DNA of 64,000 nt, taken from Sanyastnella coralliicola (GTDB lineage: Bacteria; Bacteroidota; Bacteroidia; Flavobacteriales_D; Sanyastnellaceae). Where the stretch lies: the NCBI RefSeq assembly GCF_030845195.1, contig NZ_CP132543.1:1195501-1259500 (forward strand). The letters are read 5' to 3'. Of the stretch, positions 43,518 through 52,665 are shown one piece after another. Position 1 is the stretch's first letter. Each line of letters opens with the position of its first letter. Position numbers and translations under genes: made by a program. The notes beneath the pieces are model-generated. The model ran no database searches and was not told the origin of the DNA. It saw nothing but the letters and a program-made list of their open reading frames with translations.

Positions 43518-44303
43518 TTACATTCCGAAGTAATTCAGAATAATCAAGAGATCTGACACACCAACTTGGTTGTCGTTGTCATAATCTCCATCAGCACATC
43601 CGCCGTTTACAGTATTTCCTATGTTGTTCAGGAAGGCTAAGAAGTCCGCAGTGTCAATCACGCCGTTTCCATTCTGATCAATGCAGCCAGGGTTAAACAT
43701 CATATTTTCCTGAATGAACTCACCGTAGTAAGTGGTACTCCAACTACCATTGGCATCTTGAGTTCTGATATACAAATCATGCGGTCCTGGAGCCAAGGCT
43801 GTGGTTGGAATCTGAAGGGTTAGATCGACATCGAGTATATCAGGGTCAACATCGATTGGGAAACCATTTCCAAAACCAGGGTCTTGGTCGAAGAAGTACT
43901 CCAATTGAGCGAGAACAGGTCGTTCCGGTGCATCTAGAATGTTAAAGTCGATGATAAAGGGCAAGCTGGCATTTCCCGCATCGTCGAAAGCGACCAATGT
44001 AACCTGAACTCCTTGAGCTGAGGTGAATGGTGCAATAGGGATGCTCACGGATACATTGGCATCAACCGCTGGATTGAAGGCATCAAAGTTCACGATCCCA
44101 ACACCCGGGTCAGGAAACAGCTGATACTCGATAGAAGCAATCGGTGTTAATGGGTCAGCTGACAATGTTTCGACGTACAAGGGAAGGTAGAGCTCGCCTA
44201 GGAGCACTTCGTTATCATATTCTACATTGATAATCTGTGGTAATTGAGCGTTGATCTGGATCGAACAAACCAAGGCAAAAATGAAGCTTAGTAGAACTCT
44301 CAT
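43518..44303 (-). CDS. Secreted protein with C-terminal dockerin-like Ca-binding repeats
   Basis: A 261-residue exported protein with a signal peptide (about 1-19, SIQINAQ). The middle has two related beta-sandwich-like segments (IASIEYQLFPDPGVGIVNFDA and LAQLEYFFDQDPGFGNGFPID). The C-terminus carries two EF-hand-like loops, DQNGNGVIDTADFLAFLNNIG and DYDNDNQVGVSDLLIILNYFG, each 12-residue loop plus helix, as in type I dockerins. There is no T9SS sorting domain. It may anchor by Ca-dependent pairing with a cohesin-like partner not found here. Its ATG overlaps the upstream gene's stop (TAATG at 44303). Confidence 0.75.
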   Translation of the reverse strand: MRVLLSFIFALVCSIQINAQLPQIINVEYDNEVLLGELYLPLYVETLSADPLTPIASIEYQLFPDPGVGIVNFDAFNPAVDANVSVSIPIAPFTSAQGVQVTLVAFDDAGNASLPFIIDFNILDAPERPVLAQLEYFFDQDPGFGNGFPIDVDPDILDVDLTLQIPTTALAPGPHDLYIRTQDANGSWSTTYYGEFIQENMMFNPGCIDQNGNGVIDTADFLAFLNNIGNTVNGGCADGDYDNDNQVGVSDLLIILNYFGM

Positions 44304-45328
44304 TACTTGTTGGTTTTAGTTTTGATCTGAATTTCTAGATCTCCGTCACTAGAAGTTTCTTGCTCATAGAAATAGATCGAAGGTATTGGCGGCATCCCTG
44401 ACAGCACATAGCTAAACTGTCCACCAAAGATTCCTACATCCGTACCATCGCTTCCTGCATTTAGTAAGGCGTTAGGAATGTCTGTTCTCAATCCAAATTG
44501 TGCATCTCTACTCGCAATCGAAAGTACTTCAAAGGTGCTATCCGTCTCCACAATATTATCGGTGGGCTGGTAGAGCGACAAAAAGGAATTCTCTGCAAAG
44601 TTGCTGCTCGCTGCTACGTTGGTCGAGAGTGGATCAATGACGCTTTCTTCAAAGACATTGTTGTCGAGCTGCACGTTGTTAAGCAACACTGAGGTAGAGC
44701 CGTAGAAAACGTTATTGTAGACCATCGCAGCAGAAGACGCTGAAATAATCAAGTTCGTAGCGGTAGGATCACCAAGGATATCCGTTTCATTCCACAATAG
44801 GTTATTGTGAAACTTCATGCTAATGCTATTGACAACATTCACGAGATCGGGAACTGTTGCTCGCATGTAGTTCTGACGCACGATGTTGAACTTCGTAGGA
44901 CCAACATCACCAACAGTTAGGGTGCTTGAGACGTAATTGCGTTCAAACACAACACTATTTGCATTGATTCGTGCATCGGTGATGGAAAGTCCACTGACCA
45001 CAACGCCATCAGCCGTGATATTGATTGGCCCAAGTTGGCTGGCACGAATATCTGCTTGATTTCCTGGGTTATCTACGAGGAAGAAGCCCGTTCCGTAAAT
45101 GACGAGCTCGATATTAATCTCGACCTCGGAAACATTGTAGGCCACGTCAGAATGCTCAATGACAAGGGTGTCACCCGCAGCGCTTCCCGCGATAGCGGAA
45201 GCTAAATCCGTGAAGTCAGCACTGACTCCCGGGTTATTGTTCACTCGGTACCTTGACTGCGCTGAAGCATAGTTAGTCAAGACAACAAAAAAGCATACCA
45301 CGAGGCATGCTGCGATTTGTCTATACAT
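44303..45328 (-). CDS. Secreted right-handed beta-helix protein
   Basis: A 341-residue exported protein with a signal peptide (about 1-23, TNYASAQ). The body looks like a pectate-lyase-like parallel beta-helix: repeated short strands with Asn turns (VVSGLSITDARINANSVVFERNYVSST, NNVFYGSTSVLLNNVQLDNNVFEES). The C-terminus (IPSIYFYEQETSSDGDLEIQIKTKTNK) is not a classical sorting tag. No catalytic residue is evident. It is translationally coupled to the dockerin-like gene, so the two products may work as a pair. A TAACTTTG promoter element precedes it. Confidence 0.75.
   Translation of the reverse strand: MYRQIAACLVVCFFVVLTNYASAQSRYRVNNNPGVSADFTDLASAIAGSAAGDTLVIEHSDVAYNVSEVEINIELVIYGTGFFLVDNPGNQADIRASQLGPINITADGVVVSGLSITDARINANSVVFERNYVSSTLTVGDVGPTKFNIVRQNYMRATVPDLVNVVNSISMKFHNNLLWNETDILGDPTATNLIISASSAAMVYNNVFYGSTSVLLNNVQLDNNVFEESVIDPLSTNVAASSNFAENSFLSLYQPTDNIVETDSTFEVLSIASRDAQFGLRTDIPNALLNAGSDGTDVGIFGGQFSYVLSGMPPIPSIYFYEQETSSDGDLEIQIKTKTNK
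45184..45197 (-). repeat. Degenerate 13-bp word with one inserted G
   Basis: Minus-strand CGCTATCGCGGGAA equals the T variant plus one base. It lies in the beta-helix gene. Confidence 0.35.
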
Positions 45329-45338
45329 AGCAAAGAGG

Positions 45339-45346
45339 CAAAGTTA
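45339..45346 (-). promoter_or_regulatory. Bacteroidota-type -7 element
   Basis: Minus-strand TAACTTTG, 10 bp before the ATG of the beta-helix gene. Confidence 0.45.
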
Positions 45347-45415
45347 GTTACCCGAATATACTAATTCTGAGCCGATTGAACGGCATAAATGAATGATTCG
45401 TCGAAAAGATACGCG

Positions 45416-48400
45416 CTAAATGACGCTGCGATGCTCTTGGTGTAACAATGACAAAAAGCCCGGATTTGGTCGCATAGAGTGATCAGCATCAGCGAATTCC
45501 TCCTTGAATCCAATCAGCCAATACATATCGAGCTTTCCTTTGCCCTTCACTTCAATTTTCCCTCGATACTCACATTGGAAGTATTCCTGAATTAACTCAT
45601 AGGTGTGCGCTGTAATATTAATGCGCCCCGCTTCACTCTCTGATTCCATTCGAGAAGCAGTATTCACGGTATCACCCCAGATATCATAGGCGAACTTTTT
45701 CTTTCCAACGACTCCAGCAATGACCTGACCACTGTTGATTCCAATGCGAAGATCCCAAGGTTCTTTGCCAGACTTACTTCGTTCGGTATTGATTTCCTGG
45801 GCTTTGTCCAGCATATAGAGTGCGAATGCACACACACGCATGGCATGAGTATCACTCTTTGCCGGAAGACCAGCGGCACACATGTACGCATCTCCGATGG
45901 TCTTGATCTTTTCAATTTTCAAATCTCCAAGCCCTTCATCCCAGGCCTGGAAGTAGCTGTCAAGGATCATTACCAATTCATTGGGATCCATCGTTTGCGT
46001 CCGACTCGTAAACCCTGCAAAATCACTGAAGAGAACACTCACGTTTTCGTAAGTCTGAGTTTGAGCTTTTCCATTCTCTTTCAGCTCGTCAGCAGTTCTT
46101 TTCGGGAGAATATTCAACAAGAGATTCTCCGCTTTCTTGCGTTCATGATTCACCTGCATAGTGCGTGTGGCCACTTTTTCCTCGAGCTCTTCATTCTCGA
46201 TTCTCAGACGATAGGTACGCCATCTGACCAGAAGGTAAATCGTGATGGCAGCCAGAATAAGGCATGCAACAAGGAACCAAGTGGTCTTCCAGAAGGGTTG
46301 ATCAATGGTAAACCAGTAATCTTCTGTCGGACCAACATGACCGTCAGAGCCGACAGCTCGAACTTGGAATTTATACTCTCCTGGCGGAATGCTTTGGTAG
46401 GTAGTAGAGCGTACCTTTGAAGGTTTCGACCAATCTCTATCGACGCCTTCCAAGAAATAGGAGAATTGTACCTCACGCTCGTCAACCCAATCAAAACCAT
46501 CGAAATGAAAGGTCAAGTGGTTCTGGTCGTAACCAAAGAACGGATTCCAAGGAATGTCGTAGTTGTTCTGAATTGCCTCAAAATGAATGTAGTCAGCATC
46601 CAAAGTACTCATGGCCTTGCGCGGCTGAGTGCGTTCATCAATCAGGGTATCGCGCCAGTTGATCTCTCTACCATAAAGGTCGACACTCTCTACAAAAGCC
46701 CATGGCTCAAATTGACGTTCAGGCGCATTCTCAGTACGGAATGAAAACAAGGTGTTATCTCCCAACCAGAGTTGTTCGGTTTCATCTACTGTCACTGCTT
46801 CTCCTTGAGAAAGAAACTTGATTGGAATCTCCTTGTTAGCCTCAAATACACGTATGATTTCTTTCGATTCGGTATTGAATTGGACAAGCCCTTTACGGGT
46901 GCTGAAATAGATGGTGTTTGCCTCACTGGCTTCGTGTATATGAAGTACCTGCAAATCTGGAAATTTCGACTTGTGTTGTTTAAAGGAATCGGGGTTTGGA
47001 ACGGTGAAATCTCCCTTTTTCAAGTCGAAGAGATTCACAGAATACAAACCCCCGCCATTCGTGCCAATCCAAAGAATTGAATCTTCGATGTGGACGCTTG
47101 ATAAAACACTCGATTCTGAGAATACTTCCGAACCTATAGTATAAAAGGAAGCACCTTTTTCTGGCGAAAGAACAGAAAGGCCATCCGCAGTCGCGCACCA
47201 GGCGAATCCTTGATCGTCCATTTCGATGTCATAGATCGTATTACTTCTTAATCCATGTCCTTTGTCTAGGGTAATGATGGAGTCACCTTCAAATACAAGA
47301 AGTCCGGCAGAAGTGGCAATGGCCAACGCATTTGGATAGGCGGGTAGTTCTACAACATCATAGGTGTTCAAAAAGCGATCTTCATCGGGGACTAAGGTTC
47401 GCAAGCTTCCGTCATAGATTAGAATCTCTGCATTTGTTCCCAGTATCAGGGATTGATCAAAAGGAGATTCGCCTATGTACGAGATGCCACGACCAATCGA
47501 AGGGTACGACGTAGGCTGCAATGCACCATTCTGATACGATTGAATGTCACCTATTTCATTTGAGACTAATACTTCTCCAGACCGCAGTTTAGTGACAGCC
47601 TTAGTGGTTTGATCAACGCCCTCTTGCGTATCAGGCTGTATCGACTGAAAGGCTTCATTTTCAAGTTTGATTAATCCTCTTGCGATGCTACCAAACCAAA
47701 CATTGCCTTGTGGATCAACGGCAACACCGGTTTTCTTTCCTTCAGGAATGCCTTCTGTGCTCCCATATGCGGTTAAACTGCCATTGGTGTATTTCACTAG
47801 TTCACCTTCTAAGGTGGTTAACCAAATGTCATCTCCGTTACGGTTGTAGTAGCCTTTGAACTCTTGTGCAGCTGAGAAATACTTGGTTCCAATAATCCCG
47901 TCCGAGAGTCCAGTGATTTGACCGTTTGATACCAAGGCTAAGCCCTGATTAGTCACCACCAACATCCCGTTAGGAGTGGGGAACATCGATCGAATGGTTC
48001 CGGCAGGGATTCCATCATTTTCACCTAAATACCGCCATGAACCTTCTTTGTTGATGGAGATGTTTCCTGTCCATGATCCATACCAAAGGCTGCCTTCTTC
48101 ATCTTGCGCTATCGCGGAAGTGGTATTTCCCTTTGGCTGGTTGTCTTCTTGATAGAACGAAATCTGGTCCCCTTCAATACAAAAGACACCCAGCTTGTTG
48201 GTCCCGAACCAAATACGTCCTTGGTCATCTGGGAAAATACTCAACACCTTCATACGTTCTCCAGGGAGCCCCGATTTATCGGAGTATTCGGTGATATGTT
48301 GACCGTCGTACTTGACAATGCCATGTCCTGCGGTACCAATCCAGAGGTTCCCTTCCTTGTCGTTCGCGAAGCAGTTAATGTTCTTATCCGTGAAACAAGG

Positions 48401-48709
48401 AAGATGGCTATACACCTTGAATCTCACACCGTCGAAACTGACCAGTTGACCTTTAAATCCTCCAATCCACAACAACCCGCGGTTATCAAAGTGAAGGCTG
48501 AGAACGATGTTAATCGGTAGGTTCTGATCTTGGCTTAATTGATGGAATGGAAACTGCGTATGATCATCAAATCGCATGCTCTCGCTCTCGATTACTTGAG
48601 AAGGAGAGATGTCATACTCAATTCCTTCTAGGGGAAACACCTCGGTCTGGGCAATGGTACCCATACAAAGTAAAAGTCCGAGAAAGAGATATGTGATCTT
48701 GTGTAGCAC
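45416..48709 (-). CDS. Propeller-sensor adenylate cyclase (Reg_prop, Y_Y_Y, class III CHD)
   Basis: A 1097-residue membrane sensor with a cyclase output. A signal peptide is followed by two Reg_prop propellers (LLWIGGFKGQLVSFDG, NLWIGTAGHGIVKYDG and later repeats), a Y_Y_Y domain (about 730-800), one transmembrane helix (FLVACLILAAITIYLLVRW), a coiled coil and a class III cyclase domain (about 890-1070). Metal-binding Asp896 (LFSDFAGF) and Asp940 (IGDAYM), substrate Lys936 and Asp1009 (YDIWGD), and transition-state Asn1016/Arg1020 are present. Lys plus Asp marks an adenylate, not guanylate, cyclase. The ectodomain plan equals that of the histidine kinase at 39.8 kb. A T-variant 13-bp word is at 48107. 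Confidence 0.92.
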   Translation of the reverse strand: MLHKITYLFLGLLLCMGTIAQTEVFPLEGIEYDISPSQVIESESMRFDDHTQFPFHQLSQDQNLPINIVLSLHFDNRGLLWIGGFKGQLVSFDGVRFKVYSHLPCFTDKNINCFANDKEGNLWIGTAGHGIVKYDGQHITEYSDKSGLPGERMKVLSIFPDDQGRIWFGTNKLGVFCIEGDQISFYQEDNQPKGNTTSAIAQDEEGSLWYGSWTGNISINKEGSWRYLGENDGIPAGTIRSMFPTPNGMLVVTNQGLALVSNGQITGLSDGIIGTKYFSAAQEFKGYYNRNGDDIWLTTLEGELVKYTNGSLTAYGSTEGIPEGKKTGVAVDPQGNVWFGSIARGLIKLENEAFQSIQPDTQEGVDQTTKAVTKLRSGEVLVSNEIGDIQSYQNGALQPTSYPSIGRGISYIGESPFDQSLILGTNAEILIYDGSLRTLVPDEDRFLNTYDVVELPAYPNALAIATSAGLLVFEGDSIITLDKGHGLRSNTIYDIEMDDQGFAWCATADGLSVLSPEKGASFYTIGSEVFSESSVLSSVHIEDSILWIGTNGGGLYSVNLFDLKKGDFTVPNPDSFKQHKSKFPDLQVLHIHEASEANTIYFSTRKGLVQFNTESKEIIRVFEANKEIPIKFLSQGEAVTVDETEQLWLGDNTLFSFRTENAPERQFEPWAFVESVDLYGREINWRDTLIDERTQPRKAMSTLDADYIHFEAIQNNYDIPWNPFFGYDQNHLTFHFDGFDWVDEREVQFSYFLEGVDRDWSKPSKVRSTTYQSIPPGEYKFQVRAVGSDGHVGPTEDYWFTIDQPFWKTTWFLVACLILAAITIYLLVRWRTYRLRIENEELEEKVATRTMQVNHERKKAENLLLNILPKRTADELKENGKAQTQTYENVSVLFSDFAGFTSRTQTMDPNELVMILDSYFQAWDEGLGDLKIEKIKTIGDAYMCAAGLPAKSDTHAMRVCAFALYMLDKAQEINTERSKSGKEPWDLRIGINSGQVIAGVVGKKKFAYDIWGDTVNTASRMESESEAGRINITAHTYELIQEYFQCEYRGKIEVKGKGKLDMYWLIGFKEEFADADHSMRPNPGFLSLLHQEHRSVI
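48107..48119 (+). repeat. 13-bp dispersed word, T variant
   Basis: CGCTATCGCGGAA, inverted relative to the cyclase gene, encoding S-A-I-A in a propeller. Confidence 0.8.
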
Positions 48710-48758
48710 GAAGGGAAAGTTTCCTTCGCTAATCTACTAAGCTTCCAAGAAACTGGAG

Positions 48759-49379
48759 TTAATTCGAGGCAACGTCGTACTCAGGGAGTTGAACTGGAAT
48801 AATTCCAAGTTCAATTTCACGCACGATTCGCTCAATCGGCCAATCTTCGCCATAAGGATCGTAGTCGTCTTTGAGGTTATGGCCGAAGATTCGCGCCACA
48901 CTTTGCCACATAAATGCTGAGAAACTCCCTTTGAGCTCATCGATGAGTTCGAACGATGTGTCGCCTGTTTGGCGGTCAATGAGTTTGATGAGAATAATAC
49001 CTTCAGAAACGGTCATCTTGCGAAGCTCTCCTTCAAACTGATCTTTGAGTTTCGATTCGCATTCTTTCAAATAGTGACGTTGATCTGATTTGTTGTCCAT
49101 CGCCATCAAATCCGTTTCGTATTCCTTCATCAAGAGGCCGGCGGTGTAGGCGTAGGGGTAGACCTTCACAACCTTTTCTTCGAGACGATGCTTTTTGCGA
49201 ATAGAGCGGCTTGATTCACCGTCTTTACTGCCTGCGATCACGGCCAAATCAAGGTTTACGACAGCCAAAGTGTCTCCATCAACCACCTCTTTTTCGCAAA
49301 GGTGACCAACAGCAGTAGAACGTTGCGCCTGCATAGAAACAGCGGTAACAAGCGATATGACCAGTAGTAAGATTCGCAT
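48759..49379 (-). CDS. DUF4294 exported protein
   Basis: A 206-residue exported protein with a signal peptide (about 1-18, VSMQAQ). The DUF4294 core is clear: VVDGDTLAVVNLD, VVKVYPYAYTAGLLMKEYE, MTVSEGIILIKLIDRQTGDTSFELI, and AFMWQSVARIFG. The family is nearly restricted to Bacteroidota and has no known activity; the invariant hydroxyl, Lys and Arg residues and Gln/Ser tract would be candidates for tests. It is transcribed on its own. Confidence 0.85.
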   Translation of the reverse strand: MRILLLVISLVTAVSMQAQRSTAVGHLCEKEVVDGDTLAVVNLDLAVIAGSKDGESSRSIRKKHRLEEKVVKVYPYAYTAGLLMKEYETDLMAMDNKSDQRHYLKECESKLKDQFEGELRKMTVSEGIILIKLIDRQTGDTSFELIDELKGSFSAFMWQSVARIFGHNLKDDYDPYGEDWPIERIVREIELGIIPVQLPEYDVASN

Positions 49380-49467
49380 ACCTCGTTAACGAAAGATACG
49401 AAGCTTTGGTCTCAGAGTTCCGTTTTGAATTGCCAAATAATGGGAATCCGAAGCTAGAAATCAGCGA

Positions 49468-50934
49468 TTAACGCTTGAGTTTCCAAAGACTTGGGCCTTC
49501 AGAAGTAGCATGTTGGGCTGGTGAATCACTCAACAATTTGAACGCAGCAATCGCAGCGGCATGAGCTTCTTCCTTGTCGTAGGTGTCAAGGAATTCCGGT
49601 TTGTAGTGATCTTTCACGAACAAGGTGTCAAAATCTCCACTGCGGAAAGCGTTGTGACGAATAGCGAAGCGACCGAAAGACAAGGTGGTTTCTACACCTG
49701 AAATCTTGTACTCATCGATGGCACGTGTCAATTTCTCAATAGCTGCTTCACGGTCTTCGGCGTGAGCCACCAGCTTTGAGATCATCGGATCGTAATAAAT
49801 CGGAATCTCCATTCCTTCTTCGTATCCGTCATCAACACGAACACCTGGTCCTTCTGGACGACGGTAAGTTCTCAACGTACCTACATCAGGTAAGAAATCA
49901 TTCTTTGGATCTTCAGCATACACACGCAATTCGATGGCGTGTCCGTTGATCGTCAAGTCTTCTTGGTTGAATGAGATTTTCTCTCCGCGTGCGATTTGAA
50001 TCTGCTCTTTCACCAAGTCAACACCTGTGATCATTTCTGTCACCGGGTGTTCCACCTGCAAACGCGTATTCATTTCGAGGAAGTAGTAGTTTCTATCCCC
50101 ATCCATCAAGAACTCTACGGTTCCTGCTCCCACATAATCACAAGCACGGGCAACATCACATGCGCTTTTACCCATGGCGTCGCGTAGTTCAGGAGTAAGG
50201 ATGCTTGAAGGAGCTTCCTCCACTACTTTTTGGTGACGACGTTGTATGCTACACTCCCGTTCGAATAGGTGAACCACGTTCCCGTGTGTGTCGGCAAGTA
50301 CTTGAACCTCAATGTGGCGAGGTGAGCTAACAAAACGTTCAATAAACACTGAACCATCTCCGAAAGAGCTTTCCGCTTCAGAAATCGCACGCTTCATTTG
50401 GCTTTCAAGATCTTCTTCGCGCTCAACAATACGCATCCCTTTTCCACCACCTCCGGCAGAAGCTTTAATAAGAATAGGGAAACCGATTTCACGCGCAATG
50501 CGAATAGCTTCTTCCGCGCTAGCGACAGCTTCATCTGTTCCCGGAACCATAGGAATACCAAACTCCTTTACAGCAGCTTTGGCCGCGAGCTTACTACCCA
50601 TGACTTCCATGGCTTCAGGTGAAGGACCAATCAACGTAATACCTGCTGCTTTCAACTCACGTGCAAACGTGGCGTTTTCAGAAAGGAAACCATACCCTGG
50701 GTGAACGCCCTCAGCACCAGTATCTTGACAAGCTTTGATAATGCGCTCAATGCGTAGGTATGATTGAGATGATGCTGGAGGACCAACAAACACTGCTTCG
50801 TCAGCGTAACGCACGAACGGCGCGTTTTGGTCTGCTTCAGAATAAACGGCTACAGTAGCGATTCCCATTTCTCTCGCTGTACGCATAACACGCAAAGCAA
50901 TCTCTCCTCGGTTAGCAACAAGTATTTTCTTCAT
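49468..50934 (-). CDS. accC: Biotin carboxylase subunit of acyl-CoA carboxylase
   Basis: A 488-residue biotin carboxylase that carboxylates biotin with ATP and bicarbonate. The N-terminal KKILVANRGEIALRVMRTA, the ATP-grasp loop KASAGGGGKGMRIV, ERECSIQRRHQKVVEEAPS, FLEMNTRLQVEHPVTE and AEDPKNDFLPDVG are present. The C-terminal 35 residues (to EGPSLWKLKR) resemble the propionyl/acetyl-CoA carboxylase alpha subunit of Flavobacteriia rather than E. coli AccC. No biotin-carrier domain is attached, so it must be encoded elsewhere. One 13-bp word (50512) encodes A-S-A-E. Confidence 0.93.
   Translation of the reverse strand: MKKILVANRGEIALRVMRTAREMGIATVAVYSEADQNAPFVRYADEAVFVGPPASSQSYLRIERIIKACQDTGAEGVHPGYGFLSENATFARELKAAGITLIGPSPEAMEVMGSKLAAKAAVKEFGIPMVPGTDEAVASAEEAIRIAREIGFPILIKASAGGGGKGMRIVEREEDLESQMKRAISEAESSFGDGSVFIERFVSSPRHIEVQVLADTHGNVVHLFERECSIQRRHQKVVEEAPSSILTPELRDAMGKSACDVARACDYVGAGTVEFLMDGDRNYYFLEMNTRLQVEHPVTEMITGVDLVKEQIQIARGEKISFNQEDLTINGHAIELRVYAEDPKNDFLPDVGTLRTYRRPEGPGVRVDDGYEEGMEIPIYYDPMISKLVAHAEDREAAIEKLTRAIDEYKISGVETTLSFGRFAIRHNAFRSGDFDTLFVKDHYKPEFLDTYDKEEAHAAAIAAFKLLSDSPAQHATSEGPSLWKLKR
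50512..50524 (-). repeat. 13-bp dispersed word, G variant
   Basis: Minus-strand CGCTAGCGCGGAA, encoding A-S-A-E in the biotin carboxylase gene. Confidence 0.8.
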
Positions 50935-50957
50935 GGTACGTCTTTGGTTCGGCCAAA

Positions 50958-51773
50958 TTACGACTTCGGACCGCGAAGTCCGTAATGACCGGCAATTAGT
51001 TTTTCAAAGGTTCTTCCACCAAGAGATTTATGGAGGAAGACACTCAAACGCTGAACAGGCGTAGCCACCCGGTAGCGCAGTTTCGGACGTTTAGACTTCA
51101 GAATGCGTTCGACGGTTTTGGCAACAAGAATAGGGTCTTTGGCGCCAGCAACTTCACGGTTGATTTGATCCAAGGCCTGATCAAAGTTGGTATAAACCGC
51201 CTTGTCAATGTTTGAAGCCACCTTTCGGTTGTCGTTGATTTTCGTCTTGAAATCACCTGGTTCAATGATACTCACGTTGATTCCAAATTGCCAAAGTTCC
51301 ATGCTGAGCACTTCGCTAATTCCCTCTACGGCGGATTTGCTTGAGCAATAAATGCCTCGGTAAGGAAGGCCAAACATTCCACCGATACTAGTGATATTGA
51401 TGATGTTTCCTTTCGACATGCGTAGGGCAGGAGTGGCCACTCTGCACGTGTTAAGAACACCGAAAACATTGGTATCGAAGATCTCCTTCGCCTCAGCATC
51501 TGATGTGCTTTCCAACGGACCTGCCATACCAAGGCCGGCGTTATTAATAAGAACATCAAGTCTGCCTTCTTTGTCTAAAATGAGATTCAAGGCATGTTGA
51601 ACAGTAGCTTCGTCAGTTACATCCATACGAACAATACGAAAGCCTTGCTCGGTCATTCCTTCCGAAGCACTTCTGCTGGTGCCATATACGACGTGTCCTT
51701 TAGACGACAAGTATGTGGCAACTGCCTTTCCTATTCCAGCTGATCCGCCGGTGACAAGGATTACTTTAGACAT
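50958..51773 (-). CDS. SDR family oxidoreductase
   Basis: A 271-residue classical SDR: cofactor motif TGGSAGIG at about 8-15, NNAG near 80, the catalytic Ser in IINITSIGG and YCSSK for the Tyr-Lys pair. Like the enzyme at 20.9 kb it ends in a C-terminal segment with basic residues (KRPKLRYRVATPVQRLSVFLHKSLG), which may lie on a membrane. The substrate is not deducible. It lies 23 bp upstream of accC on the same strand, so co-transcription is likely. Confidence 0.9.
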   Translation of the reverse strand: MSKVILVTGGSAGIGKAVATYLSSKGHVVYGTSRSASEGMTEQGFRIVRMDVTDEATVQHALNLILDKEGRLDVLINNAGLGMAGPLESTSDAEAKEIFDTNVFGVLNTCRVATPALRMSKGNIINITSIGGMFGLPYRGIYCSSKSAVEGISEVLSMELWQFGINVSIIEPGDFKTKINDNRKVASNIDKAVYTNFDQALDQINREVAGAKDPILVAKTVERILKSKRPKLRYRVATPVQRLSVFLHKSLGGRTFEKLIAGHYGLRGPKS

Positions 51774-51863
51774 GGGGCAAATATCGAATTTTTAGGACAT
51801 CTGTCTTTGTTCAGAAATGTGATGTGGTAGAAGAAGGCAGTTGAGCGGAAAAAAGAGCAAAAA

Positions 51864-51966
51864 AAATGTGGCAAGCTACTCACATCGCACCGCTCAACCA
51901 TCTACCCTTGCTGCCTTCCGGCCCTGGGGGAGTTCAATAGGAGCTGGTCGTGTAAGACTTGCCACG
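51864..51966 (-). ncRNA. ffs: Signal recognition particle RNA, small type
   Basis: A 4.5S-type SRP RNA of about 100 nt on the minus strand. The conserved apical part reads CCAGGGCCGGAAGGCAGCAA (around 51908-51928): the GGAA tetraloop region and the asymmetric loop that binds Ffh M domain. The ends pair: 5' GTGGCAAG (51958-51965) with 3' CTTGCCAC (51868-51875), followed by a T-run at 51857-51866 acting as terminator. A TACCTTTG element lies 4 bp upstream of the deduced 5' end. It would target membrane proteins to the Sec/YidC machinery. Confidence 0.92.
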
Positions 51967-51969
51967 GCG

Positions 51970-51977
51970 CAAAGGTA
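51970..51977 (-). promoter_or_regulatory. Bacteroidota-type -7 element of ffs
   Basis: Minus-strand TACCTTTG ends about 5 bp before the deduced 5' end of the SRP RNA, the right spacing for a -7 element. Confidence 0.6.
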
Positions 51978-52101
51978 ATGAGTTTTTCTCGACCTACACC
52001 AGCACTTTTTTCCGATGAGCCCTCTTTTTTGTTCGCTCGTCCCAAAATGTCCTGATTTGGTAAACTTTAACTTAATTTCACCGCAACTGAAATCCAACAT
52101 T

Positions 52102-52635
52102 ATGAATCAGAAAGCTATTACCTACGGAGTGATTGGAGGATTAGTCTCTATCGCAGCCACACTTGTTATGTACATCGTTAACCCAGCCTTGCTTGCGAGC
52201 TTCTGGATAATGATGCTCTTTATCCCTGTCCAGATTGTATTCGTTGTTCTAGGAACCATTGCCGCACGCAAGAACGCGGGAGGATACATGCCTTTTGGTA
52301 AAGCATTTCTGAACGCTTTTGTCTGTGGTATGGTCATGTCACTGTTGGGTGTTTTGTTCAATATTATGCTCTTCCATGTGATTGACCCAGAGCTTCCAGC
52401 GTACTTGATGGAAGAGGCCATGCAAAATACAGCTGAAATGATGTCGAAATTCGGAATGCCAGAAGAGGCAATGCAAGAAGCAATGGCACAAGCAGGTGAG
52501 GATATTGAAAAAGGCTTCTCGGTAGTGGGAATGTTTAGCAACCTCATCACCTCTGCATTCTTCTGGGGATTCATTGGATTGATCGTCGGACTGATCGTTA
52601 AGCGTAATCCACCTGAAGCTGATCCAGTGGTTTAA
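52102..52635 (+). CDS. DUF4199 membrane protein
   Basis: A 177-residue integral membrane protein of the DUF4199 family with four hydrophobic segments (about 6-28, 37-53, 73-92 and 142-166) and a Met-rich, charged stretch between the third and fourth (EEAMQNTAEMMSKFGMPEEAMQEAMAQAG). The ATG at 52102 is used; the frame extends upstream to 52015 without family similarity. It precedes a GT2 glycosyltransferase by 30 bp, an arrangement common in Bacteroidota, suggesting a joint role in envelope glycan or lipid work. Confidence 0.85.
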   Translation: MNQKAITYGVIGGLVSIAATLVMYIVNPALLASFWIMMLFIPVQIVFVVLGTIAARKNAGGYMPFGKAFLNAFVCGMVMSLLGVLFNIMLFHVIDPELPAYLMEEAMQNTAEMMSKFGMPEEAMQEAMAQAGEDIEKGFSVVGMFSNLITSAFFWGFIGLIVGLIVKRNPPEADPVV

Positions 52636-52665
52636 TGTATTTTCGCGTTCGAGTAACGCTTTACT

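Noticed and set aside
51841-51897. TTGAGCGG (51841-51848) and CCGCTCAA (51890-51897) as a regulatory inverted repeat
   Set aside because: The second arm is within the SRP RNA body and the pairing would compete with its fold; likely coincidence.
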